Shown: positions 29,555-39,411, numbered from the stretch's first letter. The stretch: 64,000 nucleotides of DNA from Prochlorococcus marinus (GCF_001180265.1 NZ_CVSW01000006.1:49958-113957), one strand, 5' to 3'. A program made the numbers and translations. The notes: generated by a model not told the origin, from the letters alone.

Positions 29555-30073
29555 ATGAAATTTTTCAGATTTTTAAAATTTCTTTTATGCATAACTTTTT
29601 CTTTCTTAGTTTTATCCTCTCCAGTTTTTGCTGGGGCAAATGTAGCTGTTAAGGGCGAGGGAGATGAAGTTCCAAGTTATGTAAGATCTAATATTACAGG
29701 ATTTGATTTCCATGGAGAGGATCTTCATTTGTCATCTATAGCTGGAGCAGTGGCAAGAGATGCAGATTTTAGTGACGTTGATTTACATGGGACAACCTTA
29801 ACCCTATCTGATTTAAAAGGTTCTAATTTAAATGGAATCGACCTGACCGATACTCTTTCTGATCGAGTTAATTTCCAAAAAACAGATCTTAGAAATGCTG
29901 TTTTAATAAATATGATCGCATCAGGTAGCAGTTTTGCAGGAGCTCAAATAGAAGGAGCAGATTTTTCTTACGCTATTCTTGACAGCGAAGATCAAAGAAA
30001 TCTTTGTGAAATTGCTGATGGGATCAACCCAACAACAGGCGTTTCAACCAGAGAAAGTCTTGAGTGTGGTTAG
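29555..30073 (+). CDS. Lumenal pentapeptide-repeat protein
   Basis: This 172-residue protein has a signal peptide ([18 protein letters not shown], cleavage near residue 27). A short right-handed beta-helix of pentapeptide repeats follows ([39 protein letters not shown]). The closing segment [23 protein letters not shown] with two Cys is typical of thylakoid-lumen pentapeptide proteins of the TL17/TL20.3 type. The fold suggests a binding scaffold; no catalytic role is known. Confidence 0.8.
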   Translation: MKFFRFLKFLLCITFSFLVLSSPVFAGANVAVKGEGDEVPSYVRSNITGFDFHGEDLHLSSIAGAVARDADFSDVDLHGTTLTLSDLKGSNLNGIDLTDTLSDRVNFQKTDLRNAVLINMIASGSSFAGAQIEGADFSYAILDSEDQRNLCEIADGINPTTGVSTRESLECG

Positions 30074-30096
30074 AACAAAAACTATAAGTAAACTTT

Positions 30097-30450
30097 TTAT
30101 AAATAAACTTTCTTACCATTATTAAATTTATAAATCCTTTGTTCATCATCTTGAAATATCATTTCACCATTTAACTTGGATTTCTTAAATTTTGACAGCC
30201 TTGCTCTGTGAATATTAGATTTCCTATTAATATTTTCTTCGTTATCATAACTTCCAATATAAATATTTATATTAGGGTTTGAAAAGGTTTTTTCTTCCTC
30301 TCTTAAAAAAATTCTTTCAATATTTGTTTGCGTGCTCTGCAGTTTATTTTTAAATTTATCTAATTTTAAGTTCTTTGGGTTTTTAGATTTAATTTTTTTG
30401 TAGACCAAAAAAATAACTCCTAAAATTAGAAAAACTACAACTATTTTCAT
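30097..30450 (-). CDS. Membrane-anchored basic hypothetical protein
   Basis: This 117-residue protein has an N-terminal signal anchor (KIVVVFLILGVIFLVY) and then a very basic region (KKIKSKNPKNLKLDKFKNK), followed by a beta-rich end (GEMIFQDDEQRIYKFNNGKKVYL). No family is recognised. It lies three bases after the stop of the 30454 gene on the same strand; the pair may be one transcript with the PfkB gene. Confidence 0.5.
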   Translation of the reverse strand: MKIVVVFLILGVIFLVYKKIKSKNPKNLKLDKFKNKLQSTQTNIERIFLREEEKTFSNPNINIYIGSYDNEENINRKSNIHRARLSKFKKSKLNGEMIFQDDEQRIYKFNNGKKVYL

Positions 30451-30453
30451 TAC

Positions 30454-30645
30454 CTATTTAATTTTTATTTGTATATCCACCCCTAAATTACTTTTAGTTG
30501 TTAATACTTCTTTTTTTAAGATTCCATAAGAAAAAATTCTAGATAAAGTTTTCAAAGATTCAAAAACTAAAAAAACAGTAAATAAAAAGAAAACAATAAT
30601 GTTTTCTACAAGAATATTTTTATTTTTATTATCTAAATTGATCAT
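30454..30645 (-). CDS. Small membrane protein (63 aa)
   Basis: This 63-residue protein has an Asn/Lys-rich start, one membrane span at about 14-31 (VENIIVFFLFTVFLVFESL) and a polar basic tail. It sits between the PfkB gene (19-base gap) and the 30097 gene (3-base gap), all on the minus strand. Function unknown. Confidence 0.45.
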   Translation of the reverse strand: MINLDNKNKNILVENIIVFFLFTVFLVFESLKTLSRIFSYGILKKEVLTTKSNLGVDIQIKIK

Positions 30646-30664
30646 ATAAGTCTTAAATCAATTA

Positions 30665-31531
30665 TTATTCATCACTATTTGCATATGGGCCGAAAAATTC
30701 ACTGGCATCTCTTCCTATTACTTTAGCAAGATTTAAACTTTTATCTATATCCCATTTAGATGCCATTCCATAAAGAATGCCAGCTGCAAAGGAATCCCCA
30801 CACCCATAAGAATCAACCTTTAATTTTTTATTTTTAAGAGCATTATATCTTCCTCCTGGGAATAGTATGCCACCCTTCTCTCCCTCAGTTTTAATAGTAT
30901 ATTTGGGTTTTAACGATAATTCTGAAATAGAAAAAACTTCTCCGGGATCAAGATTACTGCCTATTAATGCATCTAAAAGAACATTTGATTTATTAATTGT
31001 ATTTAATCCTACCCTTGGTGTTGTACAAAGTATTGAGGCTGATCTAGCCATTTTAAAAATCTCTGAATCAGATGCAGTAATAAAAATTCCGTCCATTTTT
31101 TTTAAAATGTTCCATTCTAAATTATCTTTATGAGTTGGAGCCAACCTTTCTCCAATAACTGTAATTGCTCTTTCACCTTGAGAATCAATTAAACTAAATC
31201 CTCTTCTAGTTGGCTTATCACGCCATGCTACATGCAACTTAATTCCCATATTTGAAAGAATCTTGAAACACTTATCTCCATAATCATCATTACCTAATGA
31301 CGTAAAAAAATGAATTTGGTTAAAAGTTAAATCAGAAAGTATTTTCGAAATAATTGAGCCACCACCAGCTGGATACTCAAGGGACTTTTCAGAATGAGAA
31401 ATGACTCCGGGTTTTGGTAATTTATCGACCTTTAAGAAATTTATCCACTCAACATGACCAACAACAGCAAAATTTAAATTTCCTTTTTCAAATTTATAGT
31501 CTTCAACTTTTTTATTCTTTTCAACAACCAT
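30665..31531 (-). CDS. PfkB-family carbohydrate kinase
   Basis: This 288-residue ribokinase-fold enzyme transfers phosphate from ATP to a sugar, nucleoside or similar alcohol. The N-terminal GGGSIISKILSDL (about residue 55) is the first PfkB signature region. The C-terminal DSYGCGDSFAAGILYG holds the catalytic Asp of the GxGD motif and the anion hole. The YPAGGG and ITVIGERLAP segments shape the substrate pocket. The substrate cannot be named from sequence. Confidence 0.82.
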   Translation of the reverse strand: MVVEKNKKVEDYKFEKGNLNFAVVGHVEWINFLKVDKLPKPGVISHSEKSLEYPAGGGSIISKILSDLTFNQIHFFTSLGNDDYGDKCFKILSNMGIKLHVAWRDKPTRRGFSLIDSQGERAITVIGERLAPTHKDNLEWNILKKMDGIFITASDSEIFKMARSASILCTTPRVGLNTINKSNVLLDALIGSNLDPGEVFSISELSLKPKYTIKTEGEKGGILFPGGRYNALKNKKLKVDSYGCGDSFAAGILYGMASKWDIDKSLNLAKVIGRDASEFFGPYANSDE

Positions 31532-31572
31532 AAGCTTTTAAATACTATTATTAAAAGAAATATTTTTGAAAA

Positions 31573-31944
31573 GTGAATTCATTTAACATTTTAAAAGATA
31601 ATAAACAATTACTATCTTATCTTTACCTTTTTCTATCAATTTTAGGTGCTGTTCTGCCAATGATGGCAAATTTCGAATTTGCTAGAGAATATGGAAACAG
31701 CTTTGATATAAATAACTTTATTTCTTTAGCGAATGCAAACCCTGCAGCGCAGTCAATTTCTAGAGACTTATTAGTAGGTGCAAGCGCTATTTTTATATGG
31801 ATAGTAAATGAATCAAAAAAACTAAAAATAAAGAATATGTGGGTTATATACGTTGGAACTTTTCTTATAGCCTTCGCATTCTCTGCACCTTTTTTCTTAT
31901 TTCTAAGAGAGAGAAGAATTATTGAATTAGAAAAGATTGATTAA
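31573..31944 (+). CDS. DUF2834-like membrane protein, GTG start
   Basis: The 123-residue frame starts at GTG 31573. It has three hydrophobic segments, with LYLFLSILGAVLPMMANFEFA first, then SRDLLVGASAIFIWIVNES and MWVIYVGTFLIAFAFSAPFFLFLR. The order of a WIxxEs-type turn between the second and third spans suits the DUF2834 family. Its stop overlaps that of the MFS gene by four bases, tail to tail. Function unknown. Confidence 0.65.
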   Translation: MNSFNILKDNKQLLSYLYLFLSILGAVLPMMANFEFAREYGNSFDINNFISLANANPAAQSISRDLLVGASAIFIWIVNESKKLKIKNMWVIYVGTFLIAFAFSAPFFLFLRERRIIELEKID

Positions 31945-33170
31945 AATAATCTCTTAAATAGAATTGCAAATACAATAAAGCAACAACATGAAATTGAAAG
32001 CCAGATTATTGAAGCATAACCATATAGATCTAATATGCGTCCTGAAATAAATGGTCCAAAAAAATAACCCATAGCGAAACATTGTGATAGTAGAGCAAGT
32101 GCAAAACCTTTTTTATTTGAAGGGGCTATTCTGAAAACAATATCTGTTGATGTTGGAAGAAATGAAGCAGTCCCTAAACTTATTAAAATTAATGAAAAAT
32201 AAATTAAATAAAAAGCTGGGATATTTAAATAACTAGAAATAAATAATAAAAATGAAGCGAAAGAGAAATTTATTAAACTAAATTTCAAACCAAATAATCT
32301 TTTTTTCTTAGATATCCAAAAACCGACAGGCCATTGTAAAAACAACAATAAAATTAACTGAATAGAAATTATAAGACTAATATTTTCTTTGCTTAATGCA
32401 TCTCGATATACTCCACCTTTAACAAGATCCAGAGGCAAAGTTACTTGAATCAAAGCTAAAGAGGTAGTTATCAATAAAATAGATAAAATTATTATTGTTG
32501 AATTCTTATTCCATTTCAATTGTCCCTGATTAATTGGATCTACTAATTTTTTTTGGAAATTTTCTAAATTTTTCTTAATAGAGTAACTATTTTTAAATAT
32601 TAAATATGTGATAATTAACATACAAAATATATCATTAATAAAAATTGATTTAGGATACAAAAAATTTGTCATATAACCACCTATGAATACCCCTAGAAAT
32701 ATGCCTAAAGCCTCCGAACTTCTAACAAGAGCATAAGCTTTACGAGTTTCGATAGGATGGCAAAAATATGGCACTCCAAACTCTGCAGCAGGCCAATATA
32801 TTCCTGCTGCAGCCCCAATAAATGATTGTCCAATTATGTACAAAAAGGTATCTTTTGAAAAAATAAGGCATAAGCTAGCGGCGATACTTAGTATTGAAGA
32901 AGTAACTATTGGGAATTGTATTTTCCCTGTTTTATTAAGATAATTTCCTGTAAAGAGTCTTGTTACGGTTCCAATTATTGCTGAGATGGTAAAACCCAAT
33001 CCAATATCTGTTGCCGATAATCCTATGTTATTAAAAATAAGTGATGTTAAATAAATAACACCTCCTGCTCCAAATGCAGCGTAAAATCTTATCTTGGTTA
33101 TTAACCTCAAATGATATGGAAATTGAATCCACCAATTTTTGCTAATTTGTAAACTATTTGGACTAATCAC
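31941..33170 (-). CDS. Major facilitator superfamily transporter
   Basis: This 409-residue protein has about twelve hydrophobic segments with a cytoplasmic middle loop (ENFQKKLVDPINQGQLKWNKN). The first half shows GFTISAIIGTVTRLFTGNYLNKTGK, an MFS loop 2-3 motif A variant, and the second half GPFISGRILDLYGYA. The start is GTG (33168-33170), forced by an upstream in-frame stop. Substrate unknown. It begins only two bases from the GTG of the divergent lipase-like gene. Confidence 0.8.
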   Translation of the reverse strand: MISPNSLQISKNWWIQFPYHLRLITKIRFYAAFGAGGVIYLTSLIFNNIGLSATDIGLGFTISAIIGTVTRLFTGNYLNKTGKIQFPIVTSSILSIAASLCLIFSKDTFLYIIGQSFIGAAAGIYWPAAEFGVPYFCHPIETRKAYALVRSSEALGIFLGVFIGGYMTNFLYPKSIFINDIFCMLIITYLIFKNSYSIKKNLENFQKKLVDPINQGQLKWNKNSTIIILSILLITTSLALIQVTLPLDLVKGGVYRDALSKENISLIISIQLILLLFLQWPVGFWISKKKRLFGLKFSLINFSFASFLLFISSYLNIPAFYLIYFSLILISLGTASFLPTSTDIVFRIAPSNKKGFALALLSQCFAMGYFFGPFISGRILDLYGYASIIWLSISCCCFIVFAILFKRLF

Positions 33171-33172
33171 AA

Positions 33173-34723
33173 GTGAAATACATTTTTATAATTTTTTTTA
33201 GTTTTTATGGTTTATTTTTTAATAATTGTTTAAAGGCTGCTGAAAAGATAAATATTAAATTTGAAGAGATGGAAATCCCTCTTACTATAGAACAATTATC
33301 AAAATTAGAAAAATACAAAGATGATTCAACAGAATTAATAGATTGGTTAAAAAAAAATGGTTTAATAAAAATTTTTGAATTATCAAAATTTTTAGAATTT
33401 CCAGTTTTCAAGGAAAAGGGATTAAATAGAGAAATATTAAGAAGTTGGATAGGGCGTAAAATTCTTACAGAATTAAGCAAAAGCATTAAAGTTCCAAATG
33501 ACAATAATGGAACAGAAATTTATAACACTATAGAAAATTTATTAGATCAAAAAAAAGAAGTTTCAACTTTAGAAATAATAAAGGCATTACCATCAGAGGA
33601 AATTTCACTTGATATTGATAATTTAATTTTTATAATTTCATCTTGGAAAAATGAATTATCAATGCAACAAGAACTTATATCCAAATTAAATAAACTTGAA
33701 AAAACGAACCAAAATGCCTTCAATAATACTGAAAAAAAATCAACTCAAGATCTTATAAAAATTGATAAAAAAATTTATGCTCCTCACCGAGTTAAACATT
33801 TTGAAATTGAAATATGGAAAAGCAATAAAACAAATGAAGATAAAGAACTGATAATTTTTATGCCAGGACTTGGAGGTGAAATTAATAATTTCAAATGGAT
33901 AGGCAACGAATTGGCTAAAAGAGGTTGGCCAATATTATTCATAGATCATAGAGGAAGTAATTTGGAGTCATTTATAGAAGTACTCGAAGGTAAAGAAGCA
34001 ATCCCAGGCAGTGCAGACTTTTTCTTATATAGAATTAAGGACTTAGATGCTGTATTAAAAGCTCATGAAAATGGAGAATTTGGTTTACCTAATGATTCTT
34101 ATATTTTAATGGGGCATTCACTTGGTGCTTTAATAGCATTTTTATATGAAGGAAATAAACCTACTGATCAACTAGAGAGCAAATGTGATTCGGCATTAAA
34201 AGACTTTGCGGTAACAAATTTATCTAAGTTACTTCAATGTCAGTTGAGCGAAATACCATTCCCTGAGAAAAACAACTCTAATAAGGCCAGTGCCATTATA
34301 GGTTTTAATTCATTTGGCAGTTTAGTATGGCCAAAAGAAAATAGTACAGGCATTAAAACACCAACTCTTCTAATAGGTGGTACGTTTGACCTTATTACAC
34401 CATTAATGAATGAACAATTCAGAGTTTTTTCTGCTTTAAATAATCCATCAAATAGATTCCTAATTATTGAAGGGGCAAGTCATTTCTCTCCAATAAGAAT
34501 TAATAAAAGCTATGAAGAAAATAATGACGTCTTCAATATAAGTGAAACTTTTATTGGCTCAGATCCAATATTAGTACAAGATTTATCTACAAAATTTATA
34601 GTTGAATTTTTAAAAAATATTAAAGACCAAAAGATCCCTAAAGTAGTTAAAAATCAAAGAGAATTGGGACTTGATTTCCATGTTTTAGATCTTGAAACAA
34701 TAAAAGAAATTTCCGAAAATTAG
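33173..34723 (+). CDS. Secreted alpha/beta hydrolase with DUF1400-like N-terminal region
   Basis: This 516-residue protein starts at GTG 33173; a TAA three codons upstream leaves no earlier choice. A signal peptide (FIIFFSFYGLFFNN, cleavage near LKA-AE) leads into a helical region (about 25-190) resembling DUF1400, which precedes alpha/beta hydrolases in cyanobacteria. The hydrolase core has IIFMPGLGG, the nucleophile elbow GHSLG with Ser near residue 315, and a late GASHFSPI with the catalytic His near 437. It probably acts on a lipid or ester in periplasm or lumen. Its stop overlaps the ABC permease stop by four bases. Confidence 0.75.
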   Translation: MKYIFIIFFSFYGLFFNNCLKAAEKINIKFEEMEIPLTIEQLSKLEKYKDDSTELIDWLKKNGLIKIFELSKFLEFPVFKEKGLNREILRSWIGRKILTELSKSIKVPNDNNGTEIYNTIENLLDQKKEVSTLEIIKALPSEEISLDIDNLIFIISSWKNELSMQQELISKLNKLEKTNQNAFNNTEKKSTQDLIKIDKKIYAPHRVKHFEIEIWKSNKTNEDKELIIFMPGLGGEINNFKWIGNELAKRGWPILFIDHRGSNLESFIEVLEGKEAIPGSADFFLYRIKDLDAVLKAHENGEFGLPNDSYILMGHSLGALIAFLYEGNKPTDQLESKCDSALKDFAVTNLSKLLQCQLSEIPFPEKNNSNKASAIIGFNSFGSLVWPKENSTGIKTPTLLIGGTFDLITPLMNEQFRVFSALNNPSNRFLIIEGASHFSPIRINKSYEENNDVFNISETFIGSDPILVQDLSTKFIVEFLKNIKDQKIPKVVKNQRELGLDFHVLDLETIKEISEN

Positions 34724-35742
34724 TATTCTATTCGTGGATCTAAATAGGCGATTAAAATATCCACGAAGAGATTCAAAGAAACTATGAGCATAGAGGTAAA
34801 AATTACAATTCCTTGAACCAAGGTATAGTCTCTTTGAGAGATAGCTTCATGTAATCTTAAAGCTATACCTGGCCATGAAAAAGTTACCTCGAACAATAAA
34901 GCGCCTCCTGCTAATGAGGCCATTGTCAAGCCAGAAATAGTTACAATTGGCAATAGAGCATTTGGCAATGCATGGTTTAAAAATATTTTTTTTCTTGATA
35001 TTCCTCTACATATAGCAGCATTTACATAATCACTTTTTAATGTCTTATCCAAATTTACTCTTAATGAGCGGCTGAATATGCCACTTAATAAAAAGCCAAG
35101 GGTAATCGAAGGAAGTGCGAGATGATAAAGACTATCTTTAAAAGCAATAATATTATTTGAAAGAATACTATCTAAAACAAGAAAACCTGTAATTTGAGGT
35201 TGTTGCTGAAATATTGGAAATCTACCTCCAATTGGGGAAATATTAAAGAATACAGAAAATAATAATTGCGCTAACATTGCACCCCAAAAAGGAGGGATCG
35301 CATATGTAGCAATTCCTAAGATTCTCGTAATATAATCAGTCTTTTTACCTCTATTTATTAAACCAATTAATCCCAATGGAAATCCTATTAGTATGGCACT
35401 TAATATTGAAAAGAATCCAAGCTCAAGACTTGCAGGCAATGACTTAATAATTATATTTAGTACTGGCTCCTGAGTGCTAAGAGATTGACCAAAATCTAAG
35501 TGCAATATATTTTTAAGATATGAAAAATATTGACTTATTAAAGGTTCATTTAGCCCCAATTTATTTCTTAGAAATTCCCTTGAAACCTCATCTGCACCAG
35601 ATCCAAGTATGGCATCGACAGGATCGCCGGGGGCGACTCTTAATAAAATAAATACCAACGAAGAAATTATACATAGCATTATCGGTATTAATGAAATTTT
35701 TAATAAGGAATAATTTAGTAGTTTATTTAAATTTCTACTCAT
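34720..35742 (-). CDS. Peptide/nickel-type ABC transporter permease
   Basis: ATG at 35740-35742 gives 340 residues (a GTG one codon earlier is also possible). It is a DppB/OppB-type permease: an N-terminal span, the family's VAPGDPVDAILG region and about six spans. The cytoplasmic EAA loop reads DYVNAAICRGISRKKIFLNHALPNALLPIV. It overlaps the binding-protein gene, so the two are coupled. No DppC-type second permease or ATPase gene is nearby; those must lie elsewhere for a working importer. Confidence 0.85.
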   Translation of the reverse strand: MSRNLNKLLNYSLLKISLIPIMLCIISSLVFILLRVAPGDPVDAILGSGADEVSREFLRNKLGLNEPLISQYFSYLKNILHLDFGQSLSTQEPVLNIIIKSLPASLELGFFSILSAILIGFPLGLIGLINRGKKTDYITRILGIATYAIPPFWGAMLAQLLFSVFFNISPIGGRFPIFQQQPQITGFLVLDSILSNNIIAFKDSLYHLALPSITLGFLLSGIFSRSLRVNLDKTLKSDYVNAAICRGISRKKIFLNHALPNALLPIVTISGLTMASLAGGALLFEVTFSWPGIALRLHEAISQRDYTLVQGIVIFTSMLIVSLNLFVDILIAYLDPRIEY

Positions 35743-37306
35743 CACTTAACTCTAGATCACTCAATGAAATTATTCCTGCACCATTAAAAATAGGTTTTGA
35801 TATTTTATTTTGTGACCATGCTTTTTGAGAGGATATCCAAATAGGAATATAAGGAATTGAATTTGCTGCTATTTTTTCAATTTCAACAAGTTTTTCTAAT
35901 CTTTTAATTCCACTTATTTTTTCACTCTCAAGAAATAAACTTTCCACTTTGTAGGATCCCCAAAAACTACCACTATAAACTGATTCACCTTTTTTACATA
36001 TGCCATCAACTATTTCATTACAACTTAATAGAGGGGTTAGATATGCTTCTGGATCTGAATAAGCTCCAGTCCAATCGAGAATAACTGCTGTATAAATTCC
36101 TAAACTTAAATTCTTATAAACTGTTGTAGATTCAACCCCATTAAGTTCGATTTCAATACAATCTTTCAAAGAATTTTTAATTTCTTCCTGCCATGTCAAA
36201 GCAATAAGCTTGTCAGCTGGTACATTCGATCTATAAGTAAGGGGTATTTTTAGAATATTTCCATTACAATAATTTTCTTTTTGTAATAACCTTCTCGCTT
36301 CTAAATAATCATATTTAGGCCACAGTTCTTGATTACCTTTTTTTAATATCGGAGGAATAATTGATCTAGATGGCTTCCTTAATCCATAACTTACTTTCTC
36401 ACTAATCAATTTTCTATTAAGACTTTTTGCCAAAGCCAGTCTCAAATTAAGATTACTTAAGGGATAAGAACTAGTTTTAAGGCTTATAAAACTTAATTCA
36501 GTGAAAGGGCTATTACCTTCATTAAACTGTTTATTTTTACTAAAATTATTTAAACTTTTTCTCTGACTATCATCGATTGAATTTGATAATAGCACGTCAA
36601 TTTGTTTACTTTTTAAAGCCCCAAAAAGAGAAGATGAATTTGAATATCCCACAAAATTAACACCATTATTTAAGGGCTTTTCACCCCAATAATTCAAATA
36701 TGGATCTATTGATTGAACTTCATTAGAAAAACTTGTCAGCACATACTTGCCAGTACCAACGAATTTTTCATTTAGAAACTTGTCAGAATATTGTTTGTAA
36801 AAGGTAGGAGATATTGGAGTTAAATTCACCGATGTAAGTAAACCATTTAAAGAACTTGATGGTTTATTCAAATTTATTATGACTGAATATTCACTTGGCG
36901 TTTCAATTGATTTAATCTTATTTCCTAAAATATAATTCATAGTTCCAATTCTTTTGAATCTATCAAAGGTAAACTTTATAGCATTTGAGTTAAATACAGT
37001 TCCGTCGTGAAAAAAAACATTCTTTCTTAAATTGATAGTAATTTGAAGTCTATCCTTTGAGATAATTGGCATCCCCGAGGCCAATTCAGGGATTAATTCT
37101 CCATTAGAATTTAATTCATATAAAGTGTCTCCTAGAGAACTGATTAATTGAATTGCTTTAAGAGTATTTGCTCTAGCTGGATCTAAAGATTCAATTTTTC
37201 CAGAACTTGCTACTATGATTTTTTTAGATATTCTTTTTGAGCTGCAAGAATTCTGAAAAAAAGAAATTAAAATAAAAAAAATTGATAAAAAGACTTTTTT
37301 TTTCAT
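35735..37306 (-). CDS. Peptide/oligopeptide ABC substrate-binding lipoprotein
   Basis: This 523-residue SBP family 5 protein captures peptides or similar solutes. The signal segment ends near NSCSSK, so Cys21 could be lipidated, though the lipobox is weak. The mature region has ESLDPARANTLKAIQLISSLGDTLYELN, LTINLRKNVFFHDG and NLRLALAKSLNRK, the usual family 5 blocks. It starts with the ATGA overlap of the preceding small gene and overlaps the permease, so all three are one operon. Confidence 0.85.
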   Translation of the reverse strand: MKKKVFLSIFFILISFFQNSCSSKRISKKIIVASSGKIESLDPARANTLKAIQLISSLGDTLYELNSNGELIPELASGMPIISKDRLQITINLRKNVFFHDGTVFNSNAIKFTFDRFKRIGTMNYILGNKIKSIETPSEYSVIINLNKPSSSLNGLLTSVNLTPISPTFYKQYSDKFLNEKFVGTGKYVLTSFSNEVQSIDPYLNYWGEKPLNNGVNFVGYSNSSSLFGALKSKQIDVLLSNSIDDSQRKSLNNFSKNKQFNEGNSPFTELSFISLKTSSYPLSNLNLRLALAKSLNRKLISEKVSYGLRKPSRSIIPPILKKGNQELWPKYDYLEARRLLQKENYCNGNILKIPLTYRSNVPADKLIALTWQEEIKNSLKDCIEIELNGVESTTVYKNLSLGIYTAVILDWTGAYSDPEAYLTPLLSCNEIVDGICKKGESVYSGSFWGSYKVESLFLESEKISGIKRLEKLVEIEKIAANSIPYIPIWISSQKAWSQNKISKPIFNGAGIISLSDLELSDE

Positions 37307-37596
37307 ATTTCATAATTACTTAATTTTTCTGAAGAATTATTTGAGCAAAAAATTTGTACGGTTATTTGACTTATTTCTAAAGCAAATGTTTTTTTAGAAC
37401 TACAGGCAAAAGGCCACTCTCTCACCCAACAAATTTCTTTACCTATATTTAAACCAATTACTTGAAAAGTCTTATTGCTATTTTTAATTTTTACACAAGC
37501 TCCTTTATAAAGGTTTTCAGAAAAAATCAAATTATTATTTTCATTACTATTATCTAATAGTTTTGAATGAATCATTAAGGCACTAAAACCAGACAC
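37303..37596 (-). CDS. Small protein coupled to the binding-protein gene, GTG start
   Basis: This 97-residue protein starts at GTG (37594-37596) and ends in an ATGA overlap with the binding-protein gene. The middle (ACVKIKNSNKTFQVIGLNIGKEICWVREWPF) looks like a small beta-barrel of the SH3 type, as in many short Prochlorococcus proteins. There is no signal peptide. Co-translation with a peptide-binding lipoprotein is clear from the overlap, but the function is unknown. Confidence 0.6.
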   Translation of the reverse strand: MSGFSALMIHSKLLDNSNENNNLIFSENLYKGACVKIKNSNKTFQVIGLNIGKEICWVREWPFACSSKKTFALEISQITVQIFCSNNSSEKLSNYEI

Positions 37597-37645
37597 TTAC
37601 TTTCTTTGGTTTACCAAGATATAAAGAAATTTGCAAACTATTTTT

Positions 37646-38947
37646 TCAAATACAACTTAATTGACTTGCAATAATTTTGACTTCATTGAGCGAATTTATT
37701 TCATCTTTCGATCTCTCAAAATTTCCATTATTAACCTCATGAGTAATAACAACAATTTCAGCTTTGTCCTCACTTGCATCAAGTTGAACAATTGATTCGA
37801 TTGATACATTATTCTTTCCAAAAATATCTCCAATTTTTCCTATAACACCTGGACTATCAAGACAAATTATTCTAAGGTAATTTTTTTTATTTATTTGTGA
37901 AGATTCGATAATATGACAGTTTCTCCAGAAATTAAAAGATAATAGTGGATCGATTGAATTATCATTTTTTACTGAGGCGGCATGCAGATTTAATATATCT
38001 GATACTACTGATGCAGCAGTTGGGCCGCTCCCTGCACCTGGACCATATAACATTATCTCTCCAAGAGGATCAGCCTCTATCAATAAGGCATTGTTAACCC
38101 CTTTAACTGTTGCCAAAGGATGAGATTTTGGAATCAAAGAAGGTCCTACCCAAATATTCAAAGCGAGTGAATCATTACTATTAATTTGTCCCCTTTCGGC
38201 AAGCGCTAAAAGTTTTATTTCAAACCCTAATTTATTGGCATATTCGATATCCTTCAGATTAATTTTACTTATGCCCTCAGAATGAATTTCATCTCTTTTA
38301 ATTTTCCCTCCAAATGCAAGTTCACTAAGAATTGAAATCTTATCAGCAGCATCATGGCCCTCAACATCAGCGGTTGGATCAAATTCTGCATACCCAAGGC
38401 TTTGGGCCAATTTTAAAGTCTCCTTGTAATCAGCTTTTTCATTTGTCATCTTTGAAAGAATAAAATTTGTTGTGCCATTTATTATCCCAACCATTTTTTT
38501 TATGCTGTTACTTTTTAATGATCTTTTTAAGGGTTCAATTATAGGAATTCCGCCGCAAACTGCTGCCTCTGACAATATATAAACTCCTTCTTTTGATGAA
38601 GTTTTATATATTTCTTCTCCATATCTTGCAATAACTGCTTTATTTGCTGTAACAACAGATTTACCTAATTTTAATGATTTCAGAATAATATCTTTCGCTA
38701 AATCAACCCCGCCCATTACTTCAACAATTACATCTATAGAGGGGTCATTAATTAATTTAAATGGATCATCAGTTAATAAATTATTATCTAGCTCAATATC
38801 CCTTTTTTTATTAAGATCTTTAACTGCTATTTTTGCAATTTCTATTTCTTTTAGAATTGGATGTGAATCAACCTCAGAACTTAATATTTTATAAATCCCT
38901 GAACCTACAGTTCCAAAACCTACAATCCCAATTTTGCATTTTCTCAT
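37646..38947 (-). CDS. hom: Homoserine dehydrogenase
   Basis: Hom reduces aspartate semialdehyde to homoserine on the way to threonine and methionine. The 433 residues hold an N-terminal NAD(P) Rossmann part (GIVGFGTVGSGIYKIL, residues 7-22), the catalytic region NGTTNFILSKM, GYAEFDPTADVEGHDAADKISILSELAFGG, and a C-terminal ACT domain (DSPGVIGKIGDIFGKNNVSIESIVQ) for threonine feedback. Length and order are standard. It sits 44 bases after sufE on the same strand. Confidence 0.95.
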   Translation of the reverse strand: MRKCKIGIVGFGTVGSGIYKILSSEVDSHPILKEIEIAKIAVKDLNKKRDIELDNNLLTDDPFKLINDPSIDVIVEVMGGVDLAKDIILKSLKLGKSVVTANKAVIARYGEEIYKTSSKEGVYILSEAAVCGGIPIIEPLKRSLKSNSIKKMVGIINGTTNFILSKMTNEKADYKETLKLAQSLGYAEFDPTADVEGHDAADKISILSELAFGGKIKRDEIHSEGISKINLKDIEYANKLGFEIKLLALAERGQINSNDSLALNIWVGPSLIPKSHPLATVKGVNNALLIEADPLGEIMLYGPGAGSGPTAASVVSDILNLHAASVKNDNSIDPLLSFNFWRNCHIIESSQINKKNYLRIICLDSPGVIGKIGDIFGKNNVSIESIVQLDASEDKAEIVVITHEVNNGNFERSKDEINSLNEVKIIASQLSCI

Positions 38948-38991
38948 TTTTTATTTCTTTTAACTTTTAGTTTAATTTTATATTATTAGGC

Positions 38992-39411
38992 CTACAAAAA
39001 TTGATTTGCTTGAGACTGCATTTTCAATAAGATGTTCAAAAATCCATTTGATCTTGAAGGGGTTAAGCTTGCTTTCAAACCAGTATCTTCTATGAATTTC
39101 TTATCTATTTCAACAACTTCATTTGGTGTTAAGTCATTTAATCCACTTATTAGAAAGGCCAACAAACCCTTTGTTATGAGAGCATCAGAATATCCTTCCC
39201 AAAATAATTTACCGGCTTTAATAGTTGCCTTAACAAAAACTTCTGAAACGCATCCCTTAACTTTATTTTCTTCAACAAGGATTTCACTATCTGGTTCTTT
39301 AAGTTTTTTGCCTAACCACAAAATGTATTCATATTTTCTTTTTGGATCTTCTGATTTCTTCAACTTTTCTACTAATTTTGATAAATTATTGTATTTTTCC
39401 TGATTTTCCAT
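38992..39411 (-). CDS. sufE: Cysteine desulfurization protein SufE
   Basis: This 139-residue protein takes persulfide sulfur from SufS for iron-sulfur cluster assembly. Cys54 in KVKGCVSEVFV matches the active Cys of E. coli SufE. GYSDALITKGLLAFLISGLNDLTPNEV and the closing SLTPSRSNGFLNILLKM are conserved in SufE. It is cytosolic. It lies in the minus-strand chain from chlI to the ABC permease. Confidence 0.92.
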   Translation of the reverse strand: MENQEKYNNLSKLVEKLKKSEDPKRKYEYILWLGKKLKEPDSEILVEENKVKGCVSEVFVKATIKAGKLFWEGYSDALITKGLLAFLISGLNDLTPNEVVEIDKKFIEDTGLKASLTPSRSNGFLNILLKMQSQANQFL

